A model generated the notes under the pieces. That model was not told the DNA's origin. It did no database searches and saw nothing but the letters and a program-made list of their open reading frames with translations. From CAVZCK01 sp963773735 (lineage in GTDB: Bacteria > Pseudomonadota > Alphaproteobacteria > Rhizobiales > Rhodomicrobiaceae), in contig CAVZCK010000004.1 in assembly GCA_963773735.1 (NCBI GenBank), forward strand, positions 1 through 64,000: a DNA stretch of 64,000 nt, written 5' to 3'. Made by a program: the position numbers and the translations under genes. Shown here one piece after another: positions 54,682-62,220 of this stretch. Numbering within the stretch: the first letter of the stretch is position 1; every line of letters starts with the position of its first letter.

Positions 54682-54729
54682 AGCGGGCAAACATAGCGGA
54701 CGCGCGCACAATCGGGAAATATTTAGTTC

Positions 54730-55464
54730 GTGGTAGACATAAGAACGAAAGGCTCAAACTCGAAGGGCTCGGGCGCAAAAAACGGGGCGCGGAAAAAGCG
54801 CCTCGGTCCGGTCGAGGTTCGAGAAATTTTTGCCCGTTTTCAAGCGGCAAATCCTGAGCCCAAAAGCGAATTGGAATTTGTGAACCCCTTCACGCTACTG
54901 GTCGCAGTGGTGCTGTCGGCGCAGGCGACGGACGCGGGTGTCAACAAGGCGACGCGCGCACTGTTTGCGGCTGCTGACACGCCGGAGAAGATGCTTGCGC
55001 TCGGGGAAGAACGCGTCCGCGAGGCAATCAAAACCATCGGCCTTTTCCGCAACAAGGCGAAAAATGTCGTAGCCCTTTCGCGCAAGCTGGTCGAGGATTT
55101 TGGCGGCCGGGTCCCTCAGACCCGGGAGGCGCTAAAGTCGCTGCCCGGTGTCGGCCGCAAGACGGCGAACGTGGTGCTGAATGTTGCATTCGATCAGCCG
55201 ACGATCGCCGTCGATACGCATCTCTTCCGCGTCGCCAACCGCATCGGCCTATCCGACGGCAAGACGCCTCTCGCCGTCGAGCTCGACCTCGAACGCGTGG
55301 TCCCCAAGAAATTTCTTCATCACGCCCATCATTGGCTGATCCTCCACGGGCGCTATGTCTGCAAGGCGCGCAAGCCGGAGTGCCCGCGCTGTTTGATTGC
55401 CGATTTGTGCCTCTATCCCGCCAAGACCACCGCCGAAGACTTCAAATCCGCGAGGACAGCTTAA
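54730..55464 (+). CDS. nth: Endonuclease III
   Basis: Nth is a bifunctional DNA glycosylase and AP lyase that removes oxidised pyrimidines. The 244-residue product has the helix-hairpin-helix LPGVGRKTANVVL with catalytic Lys144, catalytic Asp162 (VDTH) and the [4Fe-4S] cluster C211-x6-C218-x2-C221-x5-C227. The first 25 residues are basic and longer than in E. coli Nth. GTG start at 54730. The stop overlaps the start of the kinase gene by one base. Intact. Confidence 0.96.
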   Translation: MVDIRTKGSNSKGSGAKNGARKKRLGPVEVREIFARFQAANPEPKSELEFVNPFTLLVAVVLSAQATDAGVNKATRALFAAADTPEKMLALGEERVREAIKTIGLFRNKAKNVVALSRKLVEDFGGRVPQTREALKSLPGVGRKTANVVLNVAFDQPTIAVDTHLFRVANRIGLSDGKTPLAVELDLERVVPKKFLHHAHHWLILHGRYVCKARKPECPRCLIADLCLYPAKTTAEDFKSARTA

Positions 55465-56459
55465 TGGTGCAGCCGCTTTATGACGTCGTCGGGCTCGGAA
55501 GCGCGATCGTTGACATCATCGCGCGCTGTGAAGACGGCTTCCTCGTCGAACAGGGCCTTGAGAAGGGCATCATGCGGCTGATCAACCCCGAAGAAGCGGC
55601 GCGGCTTTATGCCGTAATGGGGCCGGCGGTGGAGGTGAGCGGCGGCACCGTTCCGAATAGCTGCGTCGGCCTTGCCTCCTTCGGCGGCAAGGCGGCGTTC
55701 ATGGGCAAGGTCGGCAAAGATCAGTTCGGCGAGATTTTCGCCCACGATCTGCGCGCGATCGGCGTGACTTTTGAGGCGACCCCCTCCGAGGGCAGCCCGC
55801 CGACCGGCCGCTGTCTGATTCTCGTCACCCCCGATGGCGAGCGTACGATGAACACCTCGCTCGGCGCGAATACCGAGCTGAGCACGGCGGAACTCGATCC
55901 GGAGCTGATTCGCAGTTCTAAGGTCTTGTATCTGGAGGGCTATTCTTTCGACGGCCCGAAGGCAAAGGAGGCCTTTTATGAAGGCGCGAAAATCGCGCGC
56001 GGCGCCGGAACCGCGGTGGCCCTGACGCTTTCTGACCCATTTTGCGTCGAGCGCCACCGCAACTCGTTCCTGAATTTCATCAGAAGCGGTGTCGATCTCC
56101 TGTTCGCGAATCAGCGCGAGCTGCTGTCACTCTATCAGACCGGCGATCTCATGGACGCTTGCGAAAGGCTGCGCCGGGACTGCGCGCTCGCGGCCGTAAC
56201 GCGAAGCGAAAAGGGCTCGCTGATCCTTACGCCGGAGGAGACCGTTGAGGTCACAGCCGAGCCCGTCGCGCGCGTGGTCGACACGACCGGCGCCGGCGAC
56301 CTCTACGCATCAGGCTTCCTGTTCGGCTTTGCCCGCCGCTTCGATCTGGCCAAATGCGGGCGTCTTGCCAGCATTGCGGCCGCCGAGATCATCTCCCATA
56401 TCGGGCCGCGCCCGCAAACCTCGCTGGCCGCGCTAGCCAGGGCGCAGAACCTTATTTGA
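55464..56459 (+). CDS. PfkB family kinase, adenosine kinase-like
   Basis: The 331-residue product shows DVVGLGSAIVDIIARCEDGF at the start, SGGTVPNSCVGLASFGGKAAFMGK (substrate-binding), GRCLILVTPDGERTMNTSLG and the PfkB signature DTTGAGDLYASGFLFG with catalytic Asp279. This pattern is that of the adenosine kinase-like branch common in alphaproteobacteria, found next to nth. The substrate, adenosine or another nucleoside or sugar, cannot be settled. It overlaps nth and the DMT gene by one base each. Intact. Confidence 0.9.
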   Translation: MVQPLYDVVGLGSAIVDIIARCEDGFLVEQGLEKGIMRLINPEEAARLYAVMGPAVEVSGGTVPNSCVGLASFGGKAAFMGKVGKDQFGEIFAHDLRAIGVTFEATPSEGSPPTGRCLILVTPDGERTMNTSLGANTELSTAELDPELIRSSKVLYLEGYSFDGPKAKEAFYEGAKIARGAGTAVALTLSDPFCVERHRNSFLNFIRSGVDLLFANQRELLSLYQTGDLMDACERLRRDCALAAVTRSEKGSLILTPEETVEVTAEPVARVVDTTGAGDLYASGFLFGFARRFDLAKCGRLASIAAAEIISHIGPRPQTSLAALARAQNLI

Positions 56460-57337
56460 TGCGGCTCGCGCATCTCCAGCTGGCAGGTGCGATGGCCCTG
56501 GTCGGTGCCAATATTGCAGTCGCCAAGGCGGCGGTGCCGTTTATCCCCGTCTTCATCTTCTCACTGGTCCGCTATGGCGTCTCCATCGTTGCGCTTGCGC
56601 CTTTCCTTTTCGGAGAGCCTGGCGCGCGGCTTCGCGATCTGAGCCGAACTGATTGGCTCTACCTCTTCCTCCAGGCGCTGTGCGGCGGCCTGCTCTACAT
56701 GGTGTTGATGCTTTACGGGCTCCGCTACACCAGCGCCATGAGCGCCGGGATCATCACCAGCACCGTGCCGATCTGCGTCGCCTTGCTTGCGGTCCTGCTG
56801 CTCGGCGAAAGGCTCAGCGGCCGCACGGCGACGGCGCTGGCTTTCGCGGTTCTCGGCATCCTCGCGGTGAATACCGCCGCCCCGCGCGCCGATATCGCAC
56901 CCCGGCCGCTGCTCGGCAATTTTTTGATGGCTGGTGCGGTGATTGCCGAAAGCCTGTTCGTCATCTTTGCCAAGCGGACAGCAATGGTTCTTGCGCCCTA
57001 TCGCATGGCTTTTGTCATCAATCTGATCGGACTTGTGCTCGTCGCCCCTTTCGCCGCGATCGACCTTGCGAGCTTTTCGCTTGGCACGGTTCCTTGGGCA
57101 ATCTGGCTTTTGCCGATTTTCTATGCGCTCACATCGAGCGTGCTCGCTCTGATCCTCTGGTATCGCGGGCTTGCCGTTGTCCCGGCTTCTGAGGCAGCGA
57201 TCTTCACCAGCACCTTCCCGATTTCGGCGCTGGCGGTGTCGATCGCATTTCTCGGCGAACAGCCGCAATGGGCCCACGGGTTCGGACTTGCCTGCGTGCT
57301 GGCGGCGATCCTGCTTGCGACGCGCCGCGCATCCTGA
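56459..57337 (+). CDS. EamA family (DMT superfamily) transporter
   Basis: The 292-residue product has about ten membrane helices in two repeated EamA halves, with AGAMALVGANIAVAKAAVPF at the start, YTSAMSAGIITSTVPICVAL in the first and IFTSTFPISALAVSIAFLGE in the second half. Such proteins export amino acids or other metabolites; the substrate is unknown. The ATG overlaps the stop of the kinase gene. Intact. Confidence 0.9.
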   Translation: MRLAHLQLAGAMALVGANIAVAKAAVPFIPVFIFSLVRYGVSIVALAPFLFGEPGARLRDLSRTDWLYLFLQALCGGLLYMVLMLYGLRYTSAMSAGIITSTVPICVALLAVLLLGERLSGRTATALAFAVLGILAVNTAAPRADIAPRPLLGNFLMAGAVIAESLFVIFAKRTAMVLAPYRMAFVINLIGLVLVAPFAAIDLASFSLGTVPWAIWLLPIFYALTSSVLALILWYRGLAVVPASEAAIFTSTFPISALAVSIAFLGEQPQWAHGFGLACVLAAILLATRRAS

Positions 57338-57787
57338 TGCTGCTGATCGGGTTCTTGATCCGAGGCCTGTCCGGATGCCAGATTTCGCGGCTCGGGTCCT
57401 AAAGCGAGGTTCGCTCGGATTAGAATCGCGCCGTCGCTTTGCTGATCCCTCTTGCCGCTCGATATTTTCCGGCCGTTGAAGTCCCCACTGGCGGTCGCCA
57501 TGGCGTCGGCCGACAGCGATCCGGCTTCGATCCGGAGCTGCCGCTTCGCGACGATCTCACGGAGGCCACCGTTGCTATTCTTCGTGTATTCGCGAGGATC
57601 GTCTCAGCATGACGATGTCGTTCATGCGGGTGCCTCTGGTATCTCTGCCGGAATATTGAACCAGAATTCATATTCATTGAGAGTGGAAAGATCCCTTGGG
57701 TTCGGCTGATCACGGCGAAGCGAGAAATAATTGGAACATTATATCTGCTTACGCGTTGTATGTTCGACAATGTACAAGGAGAAAATC
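57338..57787. other. Gap before the DUF1236 gene
   Basis: About 450 bases with no supported gene; frames on both strands lack conserved character. The last 130 bases are AT-rich and carry the AAGGAG of the next gene, so its promoter is probably here. Confidence 0.5.
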
Positions 57788-58468
57788 ATGTCTAACCTGC
57801 TGAAATACGGGGTCTCTGTCCTCGCACTGGCGGTTGGGATTGGTGCGGCTGATGCCCAGAATATGGACAAGCAGCAAGGCCAGTCCCCTGGCTCGGCTCA
57901 GACACAGCGCGATGACGCAGGCTCCGGCGATCACGGTCCGAACGTCGAGCAGAAGAAGCGCGGCAGCTCGGACGGGCAGAAGCAGGGGCAAAGCCAGGGC
58001 GAGCATAAAGAGCGGATGAGCCAGTCCGATAAATCGCGCGACAAGCAGGACGGCCGTGACGATCATCGGTCGAAGGGTGCTGAACGTTCCGACGGTAAAG
58101 ACCAACGCACTGAAGGTCGTTCGGAAGGTCCGAAACAGGCCGAACAAGGTCAGGGCGACAAGCGCGATGGAACACGGGTCGAGGGCCGCAAGAAGACCCA
58201 TGTTCGTGTGAACATCACACCGCAAAAGAAGACGGTCATCCGCGAACGCGTCTTCAGCCATGCGCCGAGACGGTACGGGCGAAACGACGTGCACTTCAGC
58301 CTTTCGATCGGCACCGCAATCCCGAGCAACTTCGCCATTTACCCTGTGTCCCCGGAATTCGCGGAAATCGTCCCGGAGTATCAGGGGTATGATTACATCG
58401 TCGTGGGCGATGTGATTCTCGTGATCGATCCCGAAACCAGGGAAATCGTCGACGTAATCGACGTTTAA
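57788..58468 (+). CDS. Secreted protein with C-terminal DUF1236 domain
   Basis: The 226-residue product has a signal peptide (YGVSVLALAVGIGAADAQ, cleavage after the DAQ), a long polar low-complexity region rich in Gln, Lys, Asp, Gly and Arg (residues about 25-135), and a DUF1236 domain ending EYQGYDYIVVGDVILVIDP. Such proteins are abundant in Hyphomicrobiales and probably periplasmic. The function is unknown. AAGGAG seven bases upstream fixes the start. A strong stem-loop follows at 58543. Confidence 0.87.
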   Translation: MSNLLKYGVSVLALAVGIGAADAQNMDKQQGQSPGSAQTQRDDAGSGDHGPNVEQKKRGSSDGQKQGQSQGEHKERMSQSDKSRDKQDGRDDHRSKGAERSDGKDQRTEGRSEGPKQAEQGQGDKRDGTRVEGRKKTHVRVNITPQKKTVIRERVFSHAPRRYGRNDVHFSLSIGTAIPSNFAIYPVSPEFAEIVPEYQGYDYIVVGDVILVIDPETREIVDVIDV

Positions 58469-58542
58469 GGCGCACGCGCCGCTTCCCCTCGACGAAAACT
58501 GCCGACAAAATAGGCGCGTACTCAAAGCGCCACATGGCAGGA

Positions 58543-58572
58543 CGATGGCTGCGCTGGTCCGCGCAGCCATCG
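58543..58572. terminator. Strong stem-loop between DUF1236 gene and dctP
   Basis: CGATGGCTGCGC and GCGCAGCCATCG form a perfect 12-pair stem with a six-base loop (TGGTCC). It lies between two converging genes and is probably a terminator for both, although a T-tract is missing. Confidence 0.75.
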
Positions 58573-58713
58573 CCATTTGATGGGCATTTTGGCGTCACTT
58601 GCGCGGTGAGGCTTGGCGGTTTGAGATTTGGCCGCTGGTCAAGGTTAAATCATAGGGTTGGGAACATAGGGACATTGTTCTTGCGTCACCGATGTTGGCC
58701 GCGGGCCATGCGA

Positions 58714-59766
58714 TCATTGGCCGTTGAGCGCGTTCGTCGATGGTCCAGCGCTGCAGCAGGGCTGTGTACGCAGTTTGGCGTAGGCTTTCATCAGCCGCTG
58801 CGTCAGCTCTCCGCCGTTGTCGACGTAGGCAGTGGTGACGTCCGTGCTGCACGCCCGCCATTCGGCGACCTCGCCCGGCGTCAGGTCGTAGATCTTCATG
58901 CCCTTGCTGCGTGCGAAGTCATATGCCGCGGCTTCGAGCAGGGATGCTCTCGCGCGAGCCTCGTGTTCCACCTTTCTCGCTGCCTTCATAATGATGCGCT
59001 TCAGCTCGTCGCTGAGCGATTGCCAGACCTTCTCGTTGATGACGACGAGAAACTCGATCGTGGCATGGTCTGTCCGTGTTATTGCCCTGGTCACCTGCCA
59101 GAGATCGCGTGTTTGCACGGCAGCAACGCTGGTCATCGTCATATCAAGCGTACCATTCTCTAGCGCTCGATGAACATCTGAGATGGACATATTGAGAGGC
59201 ACACCTCCACAATCCTTCACGAATTTTGCCATCGTCTCGCTGAAGGCACGTATTTTCATGCCCTTGATCTGGTCAGGGAGCCGGATATCTCCGCTTTTCG
59301 TGAGAAAAACCTGTCGGCCGATCGTCTCCCACCACAGTACGTGCAGACCGAGCGCCTGAACAACGGCGTTATCGATCAGTTGCCTGATTTCGCTGTCGGG
59401 GCTTGTCGCGGCGCGCACCAAAGCATCAAAGTTAAAGACAAAGGGCTGCTCCATAATGCTCGCTGCCGGCACGATTTTGGTAATCTGATTTATGCCGGCG
59501 ACGCCCATCTCGATCGCCCCCGACTTGACGGCGTCAACAACTTGATTGTCGATATAGAGCTTGCCCTTATCGAAGATCTCGATGCTCACGGCATTCGCCG
59601 TCTCCCGCTCGACGTCGTTTTTGAATTGGACTACAGGCGCGCCGAGAAATGGCTCATTCGCGGCGACTTGGATGGTGAGCCTGAGCTTGGTTGGCACCGT
59701 CTCGGCACGGATGGGCCCAATCAAGGCAAGCGTGAGCAGTAAGCCGCACCCTAAGACCCTCAACAT
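58714..59766 (-). CDS. TRAP transporter substrate-binding protein DctP
   Basis: The 350-residue product has a signal peptide (LLLTLALIGPIRAET) and the DctP fold: PVVQFKNDVERETANAVSIE, GAIEMGVAGINQITKIVPAA, then PDQIKGMKIRAFSETMAKFV with the carboxylate-binding Arg and VHRALENGTLDMTMTSVAAV. The strong GGAGG upstream fixes the start at 59766. The membrane subunits DctQ and DctM are not nearby, so it is an orphan that would work with a distant transporter. Intact. Confidence 0.88.
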   Translation of the reverse strand: MLRVLGCGLLLTLALIGPIRAETVPTKLRLTIQVAANEPFLGAPVVQFKNDVERETANAVSIEIFDKGKLYIDNQVVDAVKSGAIEMGVAGINQITKIVPAASIMEQPFVFNFDALVRAATSPDSEIRQLIDNAVVQALGLHVLWWETIGRQVFLTKSGDIRLPDQIKGMKIRAFSETMAKFVKDCGGVPLNMSISDVHRALENGTLDMTMTSVAAVQTRDLWQVTRAITRTDHATIEFLVVINEKVWQSLSDELKRIIMKAARKVEHEARARASLLEAAAYDFARSKGMKIYDLTPGEVAEWRACSTDVTTAYVDNGGELTQRLMKAYAKLRTQPCCSAGPSTNALNGQ

Positions 59767-60009
59767 GCGCCCTCCACCTCCGCCCCATAATTGGAGAAAA
59801 TAATCAATGCAATATATGTGGCGGAAACTTGGCAACCGGGGATGGTGGCGTCTCATTATGACCACGCCGTGGTCAATGCTTCGCTCCACAATTCGGCAGG
59901 CGATGCAAGGATGCTATATTTGTGGGCAATAAATCGATCGGCGGCCGGTGCTGACTACATTCGTGAAGCGCGATCCCGGAACATGCCTGGCCCCTAAAAA
60001 GATGGCCGC

Positions 60010-60975
60010 CTAAAGCTTCCTCAGCCAAACCGTCTCCGTCGAATGATCCGGCCCCTTGTTCAGGATCAGCGCCGCCCGTTGCCGGGTCGGGAGGATGTTC
60101 TCCTCAAGGTTCTTCAGATTGATCTGCCGCCAGATGTCAAGGGCGGTGGCGCGGGCGTCCCTGCCGCTCAGGCTGGCGAAGCGGTGGAAATAAGCGGCGG
60201 GATGCTGAAAGGCGGTGCCGCGCAGCCGCTCAAAGCGCGTCACATACCACTCCTCGATCACCTTCGGCTCGGCATGGATATAGATCGAGAAATCGAAGAA
60301 ATCCGACACGAACGGGATCGCCTCGCCCTGTTTGGGCAGCGTTGCCGGCTGCAGCACATTGAGGCCCTCGACGATAAGCACGTCCGGCCGGTCAACGACA
60401 ATGGCTTCGCCGGGGCGGATATCATAGTCGAAATGCGAATAGACCGGCGCCTTCACATGGGGCCGTCCGGCCTTCACATCGGCCATGAATTGCAGGAGCC
60501 CCTGTTGGTCAAAACTCTCCGGGAAGCCCTTGCGGTTCATCAGGCCGCGCTCTTCGAGCACCTCGTTGGGGAGCAGAAAGCCGTCCGTCGGCACCAGATC
60601 GACGCGCGGATGATGCTTCCAGCGCGCGAGCAGGGCACGCAGCGCGCGGGCGGTCGTGCTCTTGCCGACAGCGACGCTGCCGGCGATGCCGATGATGAAG
60701 GGCATCTTGCCGTCGCGCTTGCCGAGGAAAGCGTTGGTTTGCGAATGCAGCGCTTGCGCCGCGGCGACATAGAGATTCAGAAGCCGCGACAGCGGCAGAT
60801 AGATCTCCTTCACCTCGTCTGGCGAGATCCGGTCGATGATGCCCGAAAGCTGTTCGACCTCCTCGTCGGAGAGCGTCATCGGCGTGTCCGCGCGCAGCTT
60901 TGCCCATTCCTCGCGGGTGAAGATGCGATAGGGGGAGAATTCGAGCCGTAGGCGTTGCGGTAATTTATCGAGCAT
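60010..60975 (-). CDS. coaA: Type I pantothenate kinase
   Basis: CoaA phosphorylates pantothenate, the first and regulated step of coenzyme A synthesis. The intact 321-residue product has SPYRIFTREEWAKL, the P-loop IGIAGSVAVGKSTTARAL, VDLVPTDGFLLPNEVLEERG, RKGFPESFDQ and VLIVEGLNVLQPA. It follows hisE by three bases on the minus strand, a usual neighbour pair in Hyphomicrobiales. Confidence 0.96.
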   Translation of the reverse strand: MLDKLPQRLRLEFSPYRIFTREEWAKLRADTPMTLSDEEVEQLSGIIDRISPDEVKEIYLPLSRLLNLYVAAAQALHSQTNAFLGKRDGKMPFIIGIAGSVAVGKSTTARALRALLARWKHHPRVDLVPTDGFLLPNEVLEERGLMNRKGFPESFDQQGLLQFMADVKAGRPHVKAPVYSHFDYDIRPGEAIVVDRPDVLIVEGLNVLQPATLPKQGEAIPFVSDFFDFSIYIHAEPKVIEEWYVTRFERLRGTAFQHPAAYFHRFASLSGRDARATALDIWRQINLKNLEENILPTRQRAALILNKGPDHSTETVWLRKL

Positions 60976-60978
60976 CGA

Positions 60979-61323
60979 TCATCCCTTGGTCTGGGCTCGA
61001 GATGCCTTTTCCTGGAGGCCCGACTGGCCCATCCGCGCTTCGAGGCGCTTCAGCACATCGGCAAGCGGAACCTGCCGCGCTTCAAGCAGCACAAGCAGAT
61101 GATATATGAGGTCGGCCGCCTCGCCTGTCAGCGCCCCGTCATCACCGCCGAGCGCGGCAATGATGGTCTCGACGGCTTCCTCTCCGAACTTGCGTGCGCA
61201 TTTCGGCACGCCGCCATCAAGAAGCTGGCGGGTGTAGGATGTGTCATTGCTGGCGTGCCGGCGGGCGGCGATCGTTGCCGCGAGTGATAAGAGAATGTCA
61301 TCGGCCATGAGGGGCCTGCTCAT
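60979..61323 (-). CDS. hisE: Phosphoribosyl-ATP pyrophosphatase
   Basis: HisE removes pyrophosphate from phosphoribosyl-ATP, the second step of histidine synthesis. The product has the family core KCARKFGEEAVETIIAALGG and GEAADLIYHLLVLLEARQVP. Two starts are possible, ATG 61323 (114 residues) or 61308 (109). In related genomes hisB-H-A-F stand upstream of hisE; here a PLP protein gene is found, so the his genes are split. Intact. Confidence 0.92.
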   Translation of the reverse strand: MSRPLMADDILLSLAATIAARRHASNDTSYTRQLLDGGVPKCARKFGEEAVETIIAALGGDDGALTGEAADLIYHLLVLLEARQVPLADVLKRLEARMGQSGLQEKASRAQTKG

Positions 61324-61414
61324 ATTCAGCGCTTTGGCGCCATGCTTAGCTGAACTTCCGCGGGAAATCACCCAGACAATGGTTTGTTCCCCGTTGATTT
61401 GCTTGAGAAATGGC

Positions 61415-62090
61415 TCAACCGCGCGCGCCGAAGATCGCCGAGCCGATGCGCACATGGGTGGCGCCGCGCTGGATTGCCGCCTCGAAGTCGGCGCTCATGC
61501 CCATGCTGAGTGAGGGCAGGCCGAGCTCGCTTGCCAGCCTGGCCAGAAGCTCGAAATGGGGCTCGGGCGCGTCATCGAAAGGCGGGATGCACATGAGCCC
61601 CTCAATCGCGAGGTTGAATTCATCTCGACATTGTCGGTAGAAAACTCGCCAATTCACCAGCTGTCACGCCCGATTTTTGCGGCTCGTTCCCGGTATTCAC
61701 CTCGATGAACAGCTTGAGTTCACGGTTTTAAATCGCCATTTCTTCAGCGATGAGCCGGGCGATTTTCGGCCGGTCGACGGTATGGATAGCGTCGAAAAGC
61801 GCAACCGCATCCTTGGCCTTGTTGGATTGCAGCGGTCCGATCAGATGCAGCTCGATGCCGGGATGAACGTCACGCAAGGCGGGCCATTTCGCCTTCGCCT
61901 CCTGGATGCGGTTCTCGCCGAAGCGAAGCTGGCCGGCCTCGATGACCGGGACAATGCTCTCCGCGCTGAATGTCTTCGACACCGCGATGAGCTCGACATC
62001 CTCCGGATTACGCCCCGCCTGCCGTGCGGCAGCGGCGATGCGCTGTTGGATTTGCCCCAGTCTTGCGGCAGCGATGTTGGCGCCATTCAT
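61415..62090 (-). CDS. YggS/PLPBP family pyridoxal phosphate-binding protein (stop codon and frameshift)
   Basis: PLPBP proteins control vitamin B6 and amino acid balance. From the ATG at 62090 the product has AARQAGRNPEDVELIAVSKT with the PLP-binding Lys, FGENRIQEAKAKWP, ELHLIGPLQSNKAKDAV and HTVDRPKIARLI. A TAA then interrupts near 61732, after which the same frame continues RELKLFIEVNTGNEPQKSG; another break near 61650 leads to LAIEGLMCIPPFDD and SMGMSADFEAAI, the family end. An inactive gene or sequence error are both possible. Divergent from leuS. Confidence 0.83.
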
Positions 62091-62220
62091 CGTCGTCTCG
62101 CAAAATAGCCAAAGATATTTGTGCCCCAGCTCGAAGGGCGACTTGACCGCACCCATGTTTTTCGGCTGGATACGGCACCTCACATCGCAGAGCTACGCCA
62201 CGATCAGATAAGACACCGCA

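Noticed and set aside
57121..57770. Possible genes on the minus strand between the DMT and DUF1236 genes
   Set aside because: The products are Arg/Ser/Gln-rich with no conserved segments and overlap the end of the transporter gene.
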